From the NCBI GenBank assembly GCA_903832625.1, contig CAILCI010000029.1, positions 37,027 through 101,026 on the forward strand: a stretch of DNA of 64,000 nt, in the 5' to 3' direction. Position numbers and translations under genes: made by a program. The stretch's first letter is position 1. The number at the start of each line of letters is the position of its first letter. Below the pieces are notes generated by a model that was not told the origin of the DNA, searched no databases, and saw only the letters and a list, made by a program, of their open reading frames with translations. This DNA comes from an uncultured Burkholderiales bacterium (lineage in GTDB: Bacteria; Pseudomonadota; Gammaproteobacteria; Burkholderiales; Burkholderiaceae_C). Shown one piece after another: positions 17,010 to 26,422 of the stretch.

Positions 17010-18125
17010 TTAGTCGGTCAATGGATAAAGAGGCGTGAGGTGTTTTTCGCGTTGGTGCCACTGCCGAAACTCACGCAAGCTCAGCGGTCTAAAGCCTCGG
17101 TCGCGGTTGGCGCGTCCAATTTGAAACAACAGCTTGTATTGCTTCATCAAATCGCCCCAGGCCTTGAACAAAGAGACCCGTCTGTCCCATATGTGGGTGC
17201 TTTCAGCGCCTGCACCGTTGACCTCGACGACCGTAAACCCGTGGCCTGCTTGGACTTGGGTAAATTCTTCAAATCGGATGTCGTAGCGGCCAAAGTAAAA
17301 CTCTGGGATTTGTTTGGACAAAGCATCAAACCGCGCTTGCATGTCGGGTGTGACCCAATGCGTTCCGTCCCTGAAAATAGCCCCCCGACTGTGACTGCCC
17401 GCAAAGGCCAAGCGAACCGCTTCGCCGGGCGCGGGGACTTGGTCGAGTCTTTGGGCGTGGCGCGGCAAATACAAGTGGGCGAGTTTTCCAGCCCTCTCGT
17501 CAGCCAAAATCAATTCGCGCAAGCTGCGTTTGCCGTCTCCAAACACATACGGAAAATACTTGAGCGTGAGCGAGATGATGCGACCTGTATCTTCGCTGGG
17601 ATGACGGCAATAAAACACACCAGCTTCGCCTTCGAAGGCCACATATTTTTGCAATAAGAACCTGGCGTCGCCCGGAAAGTTTTGGATGTACTGGTGCAAA
17701 TCAGAGGCGTCGCGTAGCAATTTGACGCCAGCACCACGGCAACCCATATCGGGCTTGGCCACGATGGGAAACGTCAACCCCGCCTGTTCCATTTGGTTGC
17801 AGCTGCGCTGGAGCAATTCGCGCACAAGGTCTGAGTCCAAGCCGCTGTCTCGCTGCACTGTGATGAAGGGCGCAAACCACTGTGGCGCATGCCGAATGGC
17901 CAACTCCAAAATCCGCGCCTTGGATTCGCCCACAAAGCCTCCGCCCGGAAAAGACGGGTTGGCCACCGTCGGCAAGGTCCAGCCGCGATAGCGCAGCATC
18001 AAGTAAAACGCATACAACAGCACGGGCGGATAAAACGCCCACATCGGCCAAAACTCAAAAACACCCAGCGCACGCCCCGATGTGTCCAAAGGTGGCATGC
18101 CTTGGTGGGGCTGGACTTTATGCAT
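17010..18125 (-). CDS. ATP-grasp domain protein with N-terminal membrane segment
   Basis: 371-residue protein. Residues about 20-45 are hydrophobic (FEFWPMWAFYPPVLLYAFYL), suggesting one membrane anchor. The remainder shows ATP-grasp features: FPIVAKPDMGCRGAGVKLL (nucleotide-binding lysine and glycine loop), FLLQKYV, DGKRSLREL, and VEVNGAGAESTHIWD (metal-binding glutamate/asparagine near the C-terminus). It should form an amide or ester-type bond from a carboxylate with ATP, as in D-Ala-D-Ala ligase relatives, substrate unknown. The ATG at 18125 overlaps the end of the DedA gene by 8 bp; the longer frame to 18245 runs through dedA and is rejected. Confidence 0.82.
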   Translation of the reverse strand: MHKVQPHQGMPPLDTSGRALGVFEFWPMWAFYPPVLLYAFYLMLRYRGWTLPTVANPSFPGGGFVGESKARILELAIRHAPQWFAPFITVQRDSGLDSDLVRELLQRSCNQMEQAGLTFPIVAKPDMGCRGAGVKLLRDASDLHQYIQNFPGDARFLLQKYVAFEGEAGVFYCRHPSEDTGRIISLTLKYFPYVFGDGKRSLRELILADERAGKLAHLYLPRHAQRLDQVPAPGEAVRLAFAGSHSRGAIFRDGTHWVTPDMQARFDALSKQIPEFYFGRYDIRFEEFTQVQAGHGFTVVEVNGAGAESTHIWDRRVSLFKAWGDLMKQYKLLFQIGRANRDRGFRPLSLREFRQWHQREKHLTPLYPLTD

Positions 18126-18675
18126 GTGATCTGCGCCAAATGGCCGAGACCAAGGCCAACGCGGCCATTGGCAGCACGACGGCCCATGTGGGCGACACTC
18201 CAAGGGCTTGGGACAAGGCTTGGCCGCCCAAGGCACTGAGCGCAAACAAGCACGCCGTCCACGTCACCACCGCCAGCATGACCCAGGCGAAAAAAACAGG
18301 CAATGACACGCGCACGAATCCACACGCGCTGTAAGTCACAAAGCGCAAGCCCGGAATGACCCGGGCCAGCAAAACCGCGCTGGGCAGTTGCGAAATCAGC
18401 TGGGTGCGCCATTGCTCAGTTTGCTGTGTATCCAAGAACTTGCGACGCAACCAGCCGACATGGCGCGCACCCATTCCCAGTCCATACAAAAACACATCGC
18501 CTGAGGCAATTCCCAGCACCACCGCACCAAAAGCCGCGCCCCAGCTCAAATGGCCTTGCACAGCGGTGGCCACGCCCGCAGCAATGGCCACATCTTCCAG
18601 CCAATAGCTGGTCAACACCAGCCCCAGGGCAAGCCACACCGAATGCGCGAGGGGCTGCAGCATGTCATCAGGCAT
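18118..18675 (-). CDS. DedA-family (SNARE-associated/VTT) membrane protein
   Basis: 185-residue integral membrane protein. The DedA pattern is visible: LEDVAIAAGVA near the N-terminus, GDVFLYGLGMGARHVG, and ARVIPGLRFVTYSACGFVRVSLPVFF with the functionally important arginines. DedA proteins act in membrane homeostasis and some transport undecaprenyl phosphate or phospholipids. The start at 18675 overlaps the DoxX-like stop by 8 bp, and its end overlaps the ATP-grasp start, so translation is probably coupled. Confidence 0.87.
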   Translation of the reverse strand: MPDDMLQPLAHSVWLALGLVLTSYWLEDVAIAAGVATAVQGHLSWGAAFGAVVLGIASGDVFLYGLGMGARHVGWLRRKFLDTQQTEQWRTQLISQLPSAVLLARVIPGLRFVTYSACGFVRVSLPVFFAWVMLAVVTWTACLFALSALGGQALSQALGVSPTWAVVLPMAALALVSAIWRRSHA

Positions 18676-19150
18676 AGCGCGACTTCCAAAAATCCAACAG
18701 ATCGGATTTGCGCAAGCCAATCAACACCGCCGAAGCCAGCCAAACGCCGCAGGCAAAATAAAACAACTCGCCACCGTCATAGCTGCCGTCTGCGTTGAGA
18801 ACCTCAATGCCCAAAGGCGTGAACAGGTGGAAAAAAATCGCGCCTGAAATCACGCCCAGCGCCATCAATGCCCCCAAGGCATGGATCAAGGCCCGACCCG
18901 AGGCCAAGCCTCCTACGAGCAGCAAAGACGCCACCAATTCGGCGCTGCCCACCACATAGGCACTGAAAATCCCGCCTGGCGCAAACAAGCCCGGTGCGCC
19001 CAGTCCGGCGGCCCAAGTTTCTAATTTTCCAAAGATGTAGATGGTTTCAGGCGAGTCGCTGAATTTGAAAAACAGCGATTGCACAAAAATAAACGCAATG
19101 TAGGCGGTGAGTGCCCACAACAACAACTGGCTGCGGCGTGAGGTTTGCAT
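18668..19150 (-). CDS. DoxX-like four-helix membrane protein
   Basis: 160-residue protein with four hydrophobic helices and little else. The opening helix ALTAYIAFIFVQSLFFKFSDSPET followed by GKLETWAAGLGAPGLF, then three helices ending VWLASAVLIGL, resembles the DoxX/DoxD-like membrane family. The ATG at 19150 has AAGGAC upstream; the longer frame to 19234 would run into the YHS gene. Function unknown; it follows the YHS gene by 17 bp and overlaps dedA. Confidence 0.75.
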   Translation of the reverse strand: MQTSRRSQLLLWALTAYIAFIFVQSLFFKFSDSPETIYIFGKLETWAAGLGAPGLFAPGGIFSAYVVGSAELVASLLLVGGLASGRALIHALGALMALGVISGAIFFHLFTPLGIEVLNADGSYDGGELFYFACGVWLASAVLIGLRKSDLLDFWKSRYA

Positions 19151-19167
19151 GGTGAGTCCTTGGTTGA

Positions 19168-19626
19168 TCAGTTCAACACCTTGGGCCAGTTTTGGTTGGC
19201 TTTTTGGATGAAATCGGGAATGTTGGCTTCCCATTTTTTTTGCACTTGTTCGTCATAGTTCAAGTACAACTTGCCATCAACAATGCGCCAACGCATGGGG
19301 TCTGCGCTGGCTGTGTAGCCTTGTGAGACCGCCCAAGCGCAATAGCCACCGTATTGCGGCGCGTATTTTTGGGGATTGGCCAAAAACAAGTCGCGGTTTT
19401 GTTCCGAGGCAAAGCGCCACTGCGTGCCTTCGTGAGTGGTGGCATAGCGGGCGTCGCCTTTGACGGGACGACCCTCGGTGAAATAAGCCACCGTGTCATA
19501 ACCGCTGACCGCCACGTTGTTGAACAAAGGGGTGTAGATGGGCGCATCTTTGCCCCATGAGGAGGTGGCCAAAACAAACACCGCAATGCAAAGCCATTTC
19601 AAGTTTTTCCAAAATCGAAATTTCAT
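19168..19626 (-). CDS. Exported YHS-domain protein
   Basis: 152 residues, with a signal peptide (MKFRFWKNLKWLCIAVFVLATSSWG) and then a YHS-type domain: VAVSGYDTVAYFTEGRPVKGD, WRFASEQNRDLFLANPQKYAPQYGGYCAWAV. This arrangement is common for periplasmic YHS proteins thought to bind metal or copper-related ligands. The start ATG at 19626 (AAGG upstream) is chosen because it gives the signal peptide. It is the first gene of the run YHS-DoxX-DedA-ATP-grasp-DinB-NRDE. Confidence 0.87.
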   Translation of the reverse strand: MKFRFWKNLKWLCIAVFVLATSSWGKDAPIYTPLFNNVAVSGYDTVAYFTEGRPVKGDARYATTHEGTQWRFASEQNRDLFLANPQKYAPQYGGYCAWAVSQGYTASADPMRWRIVDGKLYLNYDEQVQKKWEANIPDFIQKANQNWPKVLN

Positions 19627-19681
19627 AGGACTGCCTTGGTTTTTTAGATCGATTAATATTATTTTTGTATTAACTATAAAA

Positions 19682-19707
19682 TTTATAAATGAATCAATAT
19701 TTATAAA
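19682..19707. promoter_or_regulatory. AT-rich dyad in the YHS/RND divergent region
   Basis: Perfect 9-bp arms TTTATAAAT and ATTTATAAA are separated by 8 bp in the 192-bp gap between the divergent YHS and RND operons. A dyad here could bind a regulator of one or both operons. No regulator gene is adjacent. Confidence 0.4.
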
Positions 19708-19818
19708 AGTAGTGGGTAAAACTTGGTTCCTTGTTATCTGTTGTTTTGTAAAGAGTTGCTGAATTAATGAAGGTTTTATCGGGATGCCTAAAATCAAACT
19801 TTTAATAGTTCGGCTTCT

Positions 19819-20913
19819 ATGAAACTCCACACGCTTGCTTTGTCCCTTGTGGCGGCTTTTGGCTTGGCTGCTTGCAATCCTTCCCCTGACGCAAAACCCG
19901 CCGCTGCCGCACCGCCGCCTGCAGAGGTCAATGTCATCAAAGTAGCTTTAGAGAGCGCCAACACCACCCAAGATTTACCGGGAAGGCTGCAAGCCATTCG
20001 CTCCGCACAAGTGCGCGCGCGGGTGGAAGGTGTGGTGGAAAAACGCTTTTTTGTGGAAGGCACCGAAGTCAAAGCGGGCGACAACTTGTTTTTGATCGAT
20101 GTGCGCACTTACAAAACCGCATTTGACGCAGCCCGTGCCGACGAAGCCGCCGCGCGTCAAGTGGTGGAGCGCAACAAGGCCTTGCTCGACATCAAGGCTG
20201 TGAGCCAGCAAGAATTTGACGCGGCACTCACCAAATTCAAACAAGCCGAAGCCGCCGTTGCCAAAGCCAACCTCGATTTAGAAAACGCCTATGTGCCCGC
20301 GCCCATCAGTGGCCGCATTGGGCACGAGTTGGTGACCGTGGGCGCTTTGGTGGGACGTGGCGAGAGCACGCCTATGGCTGTGATTGAGCAGCTCGATCCA
20401 ATTTACGTGAACTTCACCCAAAGCGAAAGCGATGTGTTTGGCCTGCGCCAAGCCATCAAACGCGGACAAGTGAGTGCGGCCGACCAAGCACGGGTTGAGT
20501 TGATCTTGCCCGACGGCAGTTTGTATGCGCAAAAAGGCCGTTTGAATTTTTCTGATCAATCGGTAGACGCCAACACCGGCGCGGTGCTTTTGCGTGCTGA
20601 GTTTCCCAATCCCAACCGCGATTTGTTGCCCGGCAGCTTTGTGCGCATTCGCATTCCGCAAGCCAAAATCGACAAAGCCATTCGCGTGCCACAACGTGCG
20701 GTGCAAATGAGCAACAACGGTGCCAATGTGCTGGTGGTGGATGAATCGGGCAAAGTGCAAGTGCAGCCCGTCAAAGTGGGGCAAATGAGCGGCGACCAGT
20801 GGCTCATTCAAGAAGGACTGAAAGAAGGCCAGCAAGTCATCGTGGACGGTTTGCAAAAAGCGCGTCCGGGCTCGCAGGTCAAGCCGGTTGAGCTGCCCAA
20901 AGCGGGGAGCTAA
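19819..20913 (+). CDS. RND efflux periplasmic adaptor (MexA/AcrA-type lipoprotein)
   Basis: 364-residue membrane-fusion protein. Signal sequence with lipobox LAAC gives a lipidated Cys19. The barrel-sandwich/lipoyl halves (GRLQAIRSAQVRARVEGVVEK and AYVPAPISGRIGHELVTVGALV), alpha-hairpin and beta-barrel (QLDPIYVNFTQSES) are in the family order, ending with VDGLQKARPGSQV. It links the inner-membrane pump to the outer-membrane channel. It is followed after 2 bp by the pump gene. Confidence 0.95.
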   Translation: MKLHTLALSLVAAFGLAACNPSPDAKPAAAAPPPAEVNVIKVALESANTTQDLPGRLQAIRSAQVRARVEGVVEKRFFVEGTEVKAGDNLFLIDVRTYKTAFDAARADEAAARQVVERNKALLDIKAVSQQEFDAALTKFKQAEAAVAKANLDLENAYVPAPISGRIGHELVTVGALVGRGESTPMAVIEQLDPIYVNFTQSESDVFGLRQAIKRGQVSAADQARVELILPDGSLYAQKGRLNFSDQSVDANTGAVLLRAEFPNPNRDLLPGSFVRIRIPQAKIDKAIRVPQRAVQMSNNGANVLVVDESGKVQVQPVKVGQMSGDQWLIQEGLKEGQQVIVDGLQKARPGSQVKPVELPKAGS

Positions 20914-20915
20914 GC

Positions 20916-23900
20916 ATGTTTGCCAAGTTCTTTATTGACAGGCCTGTGTTCGCATGGGTGATTGCGATTGCGATTTTGATGGCGGGGGGCTTGTCCTTTC
21001 GCAAGCTGCCTGTCTCGCAATACCCGCAGGTCGCGCAGCCTTCGATTGCTTTCAACATCACCTATCCCGGCGCTTCTGCCGAGGTGATTGAGCAAACTGT
21101 GACCGCGCTCATTGAGCAAGAGATGAACGGCATTGAGCATTTGCTCTACATGGAGTCATCGTCTGAGTTGGGTGTGGGCACCTTGACGCTCACCTTTGAG
21201 GCGGGCACGAACGTAGACATTTCCTCGGTTGAAGCACAAAACCGCTACAAACGGGTCGAAGCCCGTTTGCCAGATGATGTGCGCCGCTTGGGCGTGCCTG
21301 TGACCAAGCCGCAGCGCAACTATTTGATGTTTGTGGTTTTGAAATCGGCAGACAACAGCATGAGCGATGTGGCCTTGGGCAGCTTTGCCGCGGCCAGTGT
21401 GTTGGACCAAGTGCGGCGCGTCAAAGGCGTGGGTGAAGCCAATTTGTTTGGCACAGAGTATTCGATGCGCATTTGGCTCGATACCGCCAAACTCCATGCC
21501 TATGGCATTGCGCCCAGCGATGTCTCGACGGCAGTGCGCGCACAAAACGTGCAACTCGCCACCGGCGAGTTGGGTCAGTTGCCCGCCGCGGCAGGCCAAC
21601 AATTCAATGCGGTGGTGGTGGTGCGCAGCCGCTTGACCAAGCCCGAGCAGTTTGCCGAAATTTTGATCAAGACCTTGCCCAATGGCGCAGCCGTCAAACT
21701 CAAAGACGTGGCGCGGGTCGAGTTGGGTGCGCAAGACTACAACATTGCGGCACGCACCGATGGCAGTCCGTCGGCCGCGATTGCCGTGCGCGTCGCCCCC
21801 GATGGCAATGCGCTTGAAGTGGCCAAAGCCGTCAAACAACGCATGACGGAGTTGGAGCGCTATTTCCCCGCAGGTGTGCAATGGGATGTGCCTTACGACA
21901 CCTCGCGCTTTGTGGAAATTTCTATCTCCGAAGTGGTGCACACCTTGTTTGAAGCCATGATTTTGGTCTTCTTGGTGATGTGGTTGTTCTTGGGCAACCT
22001 GCGCGCCACCTTGATTCCTGCGGTGGTTGTGCCCGTGTCTTTGTTGGGCTCGCTGGCGGGCTTGTATGTGCTGGGTTATTCGATCAACGTGCTGACCTTG
22101 TTTGCCATGGTGCTGGCCATTGGCATTGTGGTGGACGACGCGATTGTGGTGGTCGAAAACGTCGAGCGCATCATGAGCGAAGAGGGCTTGTCCCCGCGTG
22201 ATGCCACACACAAGGCGATGGGGCAAATCATCTCGGCCATCATTGGCATCACGTTGGTGTTGTGTGCGGTGTTTGTGCCGATGGCGTTTTTTGGAGGATC
22301 GGTGGGCGCGATTTATCGCCAGTTTGCCGTCACCTTGGTGCTCACCATGTTGTTGTCGGCCTTGATGGCCTTGACGCTCACGCCAGCCTTGTGCGCAACG
22401 TTGCTCAAACCCGTCGATGCTGACCATGCCCCCAAAGGCGTGTTGGCAATTTTCAATCGCTACTTTGGCGCGTTGAGTACGCGCTACCACGCGCGGGTTG
22501 GGAAGATTTTGAGCCGACCTGTGCGCTGGGTGGTGATTTATGGTTTGCTGATCGTGGTGACGGTGGGCTTGTTCACCCGATTGCCCGGTAGTTTTTTGCC
22601 TGACGAAGACCAAGGCTATTTCATCAGCTTGGTGCAATTGCCGCCTGCGGCCTCGGGCGAGCGAACCAAAGAAGTGCTGGCTCAAGCCGAGCAGTATTTT
22701 TTGAAGCAAGCTGAAGTCGATCACGTCATTGGTGTGCTCGGATACTCTTTCTTTGGTCGAGGTCAAAACGCGGCCTTGGTGTTTGTCAAACTCAAAGATT
22801 GGGATGTGCGCAAGGCCAAAGAACAATCGGTACAAGCGGTGATTCAGCGTGCCAACATGTACTTGTTCTCGCTCAAACAAGCGTTTTCGTTGGCGGTGAA
22901 CGTGCCACCCATTCCAGAGCTGGGCGCGATTGGCGGCTTTGATTTCCGCTTGCAAGACCGCGCAGGTTTGGGGCGCGAACGCCTCACCGACGCCCGCAAC
23001 ATGATGCTGGGCATGGCCGCAGCCAACCCCGCTTTGGCAGGAGTGCGTCCTGAGGGACAAGAGCCTGCGCCGCAAATTTTGCTTGACATTGACCGCGCCA
23101 AAGCGCGTGCCTTGTCGGTCGATTTGCAAAGTTTGAATGACACCTTGCAAGCCACCTTGGGCGTGGCCTATGTGAACGACTTTGTGCGCGATGGCCGCAT
23201 CTTGCGCGTGCAAATGCAGGCCGATGCCGATTTGCGCAAAACACCGGAAGATATCTTGCGCCTGCCTGTGCGCAACACCCTGGGGCAAATGGTGTTGTTG
23301 GGCGAAATAGCCACGCCGCGCTGGGTGGTGGGGCCACCCAAAGTGGATCGTTACAACGGTTTGCCGTCGATGAAGCTCTCGGGCAGTCCAGCACCGGGAC
23401 ACAGCTCGGGCGAGGCCATGGACGCAATGGAAAAAATGGCAGCGCAATTGCCACCAGGTTTTGGTTTTGAATGGTCGGGCACGTCGCTGGAAGAAAAAGT
23501 CTCGGGCAACCAAGCGCCGGGCTTGTTTGCTATTTCTTTGATTGTGGTCTTCTTGGCCTTGGCCGCCTTGTACGAAAGTTGGTCGATTCCGTTTGCGGTG
23601 CTGTTGGTTGTGCCGCTGGGTGTGTTTGGCGCGGTGTTGGCGGTGCTCTTGCGCGGCTTGCCCAACGATGTTTACTTCAAAGTGGGCTTGATTGCCATCA
23701 TTGGTTTGTCGTCCAAGAACGCGATTTTGATCATCGAATTTGCGCGTGAACTCAACGAACGCGGCATGAGCATTGTGGACGCTACGCTAGAGGCTTGTCG
23801 CTTGCGCTTTCGGCCAATTTTGATGACCTCAATCGCCTTTATCTTGGGCGTCATGCCGCTGGCCATTTCTAGCGGAGCTGGCGCAAAAAGCCGTCAAGCC

Positions 23901-24044
23901 ATTGGCACGGGCGTGATGGGCGGTATGTTGGGCGCGACTTTGTTGGCGGTGTTTTTAGTCCCCGTGTTTTTTGTGGTCGTGAGGCGCTTCTTTCCCGGAC
24001 ATGCGCGACATGTTCCCGCTTTGGAAGGAAAAGACCATGCGTAA
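20916..24044 (+). CDS. RND multidrug efflux pump (AcrB/MexB/HAE1 family)
   Basis: 1042-residue inner-membrane proton antiporter. Begins MFAKFFIDRPVFAWVIAI as in HAE1 pumps. TM4 contains GIVVDDAIVVVENVERIM with the paired aspartates of the proton relay, followed by MGQIISAIIGITLVLCAVFVPMAFFGG. The second half has GLSSKNAILIIEFA and MPLAISSGAGAKSRQAIGTGVMGGM. Length is typical (1030-1050). Likely exports hydrophobic drugs or aromatic compounds; the substrate cannot be read from sequence. The C-terminal codons overlap the start of the outer-membrane factor gene. Confidence 0.97.
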   Translation: MFAKFFIDRPVFAWVIAIAILMAGGLSFRKLPVSQYPQVAQPSIAFNITYPGASAEVIEQTVTALIEQEMNGIEHLLYMESSSELGVGTLTLTFEAGTNVDISSVEAQNRYKRVEARLPDDVRRLGVPVTKPQRNYLMFVVLKSADNSMSDVALGSFAAASVLDQVRRVKGVGEANLFGTEYSMRIWLDTAKLHAYGIAPSDVSTAVRAQNVQLATGELGQLPAAAGQQFNAVVVVRSRLTKPEQFAEILIKTLPNGAAVKLKDVARVELGAQDYNIAARTDGSPSAAIAVRVAPDGNALEVAKAVKQRMTELERYFPAGVQWDVPYDTSRFVEISISEVVHTLFEAMILVFLVMWLFLGNLRATLIPAVVVPVSLLGSLAGLYVLGYSINVLTLFAMVLAIGIVVDDAIVVVENVERIMSEEGLSPRDATHKAMGQIISAIIGITLVLCAVFVPMAFFGGSVGAIYRQFAVTLVLTMLLSALMALTLTPALCATLLKPVDADHAPKGVLAIFNRYFGALSTRYHARVGKILSRPVRWVVIYGLLIVVTVGLFTRLPGSFLPDEDQGYFISLVQLPPAASGERTKEVLAQAEQYFLKQAEVDHVIGVLGYSFFGRGQNAALVFVKLKDWDVRKAKEQSVQAVIQRANMYLFSLKQAFSLAVNVPPIPELGAIGGFDFRLQDRAGLGRERLTDARNMMLGMAAANPALAGVRPEGQEPAPQILLDIDRAKARALSVDLQSLNDTLQATLGVAYVNDFVRDGRILRVQMQADADLRKTPEDILRLPVRNTLGQMVLLGEIATPRWVVGPPKVDRYNGLPSMKLSGSPAPGHSSGEAMDAMEKMAAQLPPGFGFEWSGTSLEEKVSGNQAPGLFAISLIVVFLALAALYESWSIPFAVLLVVPLGVFGAVLAVLLRGLPNDVYFKVGLIAIIGLSSKNAILIIEFARELNERGMSIVDATLEACRLRFRPILMTSIAFILGVMPLAISSGAGAKSRQAIGTGVMGGMLGATLLAVFLVPVFFVVVRRFFPGHARHVPALEGKDHA

Positions 24045-25479
24045 TTTCAAACCCTCGTTCAAACTTTTTTCGCTCACCTGTGTAGCGGCACTGGCATTGA
24101 CTGCTTGCAACTTTGCACCCAAATATGAGCGCCCAGCCACCAAGCTCGACGCTGCTTGGCCTGAGTTCAACGCCGACAAAGCCAATGCAAAAAGCATTGC
24201 CGGCATGGGCTGGGAAACGTTGTATCCCGATGCCCGCCTGCAAGCGCTGATTCGCATGGCGCTCGACAAGAATTTTGACCTGCGCTTGGCCGTGGCTCGC
24301 TTGCAAGAAGCCCGTGCTTTGTGGGGTGTGCAAAAAGCTGATCAATTGCCTAGCGTGAATGCAGGCTTGACACGCTCTGGCTCATTAACGCCTGGCGGTG
24401 TGACGCCTTCACCTGTTTCTTATGGGCTCAACAGCTACAGCGCTGGCCTCAACCTTTTGTCCTACGAAGTGGATGTTTGGGGTCGCGTGGCCAATTTAAG
24501 CGCTGCAGCCAAAGCCAGCTATGTGGCCACCGAGGAAGATCGCCGCACCATTCGCATGGGGCTTATTTCTGATGTTGCCAATGCCTATTTGCAGGTTCAA
24601 GAGTTGGATGAGCGCACACAGCTTGCCCAGCAAACGGTTCAAACGCGCAGCCAAAGCGCTGCCCTGATCCGCGCCAAGCGTGACTTGGGTGCCGCCAGCG
24701 ATTTAGATGTCTTGACCGCCGAGGGTTCTTTGTCCTCTGCCCAGTCAGATGCCAACGCTTTGGACAGACAACGCCAACAAGCCATCAATGGTTTGAAACT
24801 TCTCATTGGTGGCGAGTGGCCAGCCAATTTGCCCGAATCTCACCCCTTGAGTGCCCAAGCGCTACCGCCGCAGTTGTTGGCCGATGTGCCCTCGCAGGTC
24901 TTGCTCAGTCGCCCCGATGTGCGCGGCGCTGAACAACGCCTGATGGCCGCCAACGCCAACATAGGGGCAGCGCGGGCAGCGTTTTTCCCCAGAATTCAAC
25001 TCACGGGTGCTTTGGGCAGCGCCAGCCCTAGTTTGAGCAATTTGTTTGGCTCGGGAACCCGTTCATGGAGTTTTGTGCCAAATATCTCCGAGCCCCTGTT
25101 TGATGGTGGCCGCAACAGCGCCAACGTCGATGTGGCGCAAGCCCGCAAAGTGGCTGCAGTGGCGAGCTATGAAAAAACAATTCAAACCGCTTTCAGAGAA
25201 GTGGCCGATTTGTTGGCCGCTCAAACCACCCTGCAAGATCAATTGCAAGCGCAAAACGCCAATGCCAAAAGCCAAACCGAACGCCTGCGCTTGATTCAAA
25301 CCCGCTACAACCTTGGGTCAGCCAATCAGCTTGAATTGCTCGATGCACAACGCGACAGCTACAACGCGCAACAAAATGCGGTGCAGGTTTTGCGTCAACT
25401 CTTTAGCACCACCGCCTTGCTCTACAAAGCCTTGGGCGGGGGCGATGAAGCGCGAACAATCACCGCCAAAAACCCATGA
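24037..25479 (+). CDS. RND efflux outer-membrane factor lipoprotein (OprM/NodT family)
   Basis: 480-residue outer-membrane channel. Lipobox LTAC (Cys24), then two repeated OEP domains (LARLQEARALWGVQKADQLP and LLSRPDVRGAEQRLMAANANIGAARAAFFP), the family's conserved repeat. The ATG at 24037 lies inside the last codons of the pump gene, with GGAAGGAAAAG upstream; the longer frame from 24001 starts in the pump and lacks a signal peptide. Its stop overlaps the AEC gene start (ATGA). Completes the tripartite pump. Confidence 0.95.
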   Translation: MRNFKPSFKLFSLTCVAALALTACNFAPKYERPATKLDAAWPEFNADKANAKSIAGMGWETLYPDARLQALIRMALDKNFDLRLAVARLQEARALWGVQKADQLPSVNAGLTRSGSLTPGGVTPSPVSYGLNSYSAGLNLLSYEVDVWGRVANLSAAAKASYVATEEDRRTIRMGLISDVANAYLQVQELDERTQLAQQTVQTRSQSAALIRAKRDLGAASDLDVLTAEGSLSSAQSDANALDRQRQQAINGLKLLIGGEWPANLPESHPLSAQALPPQLLADVPSQVLLSRPDVRGAEQRLMAANANIGAARAAFFPRIQLTGALGSASPSLSNLFGSGTRSWSFVPNISEPLFDGGRNSANVDVAQARKVAAVASYEKTIQTAFREVADLLAAQTTLQDQLQAQNANAKSQTERLRLIQTRYNLGSANQLELLDAQRDSYNAQQNAVQVLRQLFSTTALLYKALGGGDEARTITAKNP

Positions 25480-26414
25480 ATATTTTGTCCATCACAGGCC
25501 CCATTTATTTGACTCTGGGCATTGGTTATTTGGCAACTCAGCGCGGTGTGTTCAGCAAACTCGACGGACAGGTGTTGGGCCGCTTTGTGCTCAACTTTGG
25601 CTTGCCGCCCATGTTGTTCAACGCCTTGTCATCGCGAGATTTTCAAGATGTCATGCATCCGCGCTATTTGTTGGCCTATGGCTTGGGCTCGCTGGTGTCG
25701 TTTTTGGTGGGATTTGGGGTCTGGCGCTATGTGAAGCGACGGGGATTGGCGCAAAGCGGCTTGGTCGGCTTGGGTTTTAGCGGCTCCAACAGCGGCTATG
25801 TGGGTTATCCGATTTTGTTGCAAATTTTGGGGCCTGCGGCAGGTGTGGGTTTGGCCTTGACCATGTTGGTGGAAAACTTCCTCATCATTCCTCTGGCGAT
25901 GGGCTTGGCCGACAGCGAGGGCGCACAGCACGCCACGCCTTGGCAATTGGTGCTTGAGAGCATCAAGCGCATGAGCAAAATTCCCATGATGTGGGCGATT
26001 GTGTTGGGTCTGATGTTTTCGCTGCTCGGCTGGCATTTGCCCGAGATGGCCTCTAAAACGGTCAACTTGTTTGCTGCGTCCACTGCGGGCTTGGCTTTGT
26101 TTATCAACGGTGGTGCGCTGGTGGGCTTGCGTGTCAAAGGCATGATGGGCGAGGTCAGCGGCATTGCGCTGGGCAAATTGGTGCTCCATCCGCTGTGCGT
26201 GGGTGCCATGTTGTGGCTGATCGGCCCGATGGATGCGAGCTTGCAAATGTCAGCCATGGTGCTCGCCAGCATGCCCATGATGGGAATTTACCCCTTGCTT
26301 GCCCAACGCCACGGCCAAGAGGGTTTGTGCGCCTCGTCGCTGTTGGTGGCGACGGTCTTGTCGTTTGTCACGATCAATGTCATGCTGTGGGGAATGAGTC
26401 AACTCATTTCCTAA
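25476..26414 (+). CDS. AEC-family transporter (auxin efflux carrier-like permease)
   Basis: 312-residue membrane protein with about ten hydrophobic helices. Recognisable AEC features: [55 protein letters not shown], and [12 protein letters not shown]. The family exports or imports small carboxylates such as malonate or malate. It overlaps the preceding channel gene by 4 bp, so it is translated with the RND operon, although it is not a known part of such pumps. Substrate unknown. Confidence 0.9.
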   Translation: MNILSITGPIYLTLGIGYLATQRGVFSKLDGQVLGRFVLNFGLPPMLFNALSSRDFQDVMHPRYLLAYGLGSLVSFLVGFGVWRYVKRRGLAQSGLVGLGFSGSNSGYVGYPILLQILGPAAGVGLALTMLVENFLIIPLAMGLADSEGAQHATPWQLVLESIKRMSKIPMMWAIVLGLMFSLLGWHLPEMASKTVNLFAASTAGLALFINGGALVGLRVKGMMGEVSGIALGKLVLHPLCVGAMLWLIGPMDASLQMSAMVLASMPMMGIYPLLAQRHGQEGLCASSLLVATVLSFVTINVMLWGMSQLIS

Positions 26415-26422
26415 ACAGCGAC

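Noticed and set aside
21156..23513. 785-codon open frame on the minus strand inside the RND pump gene
   Set aside because: Fully antisense to a canonical pump gene; product is rich in His, Gln and Arg with no recognisable domain, typical of shadow frames in such GC-biased genes.
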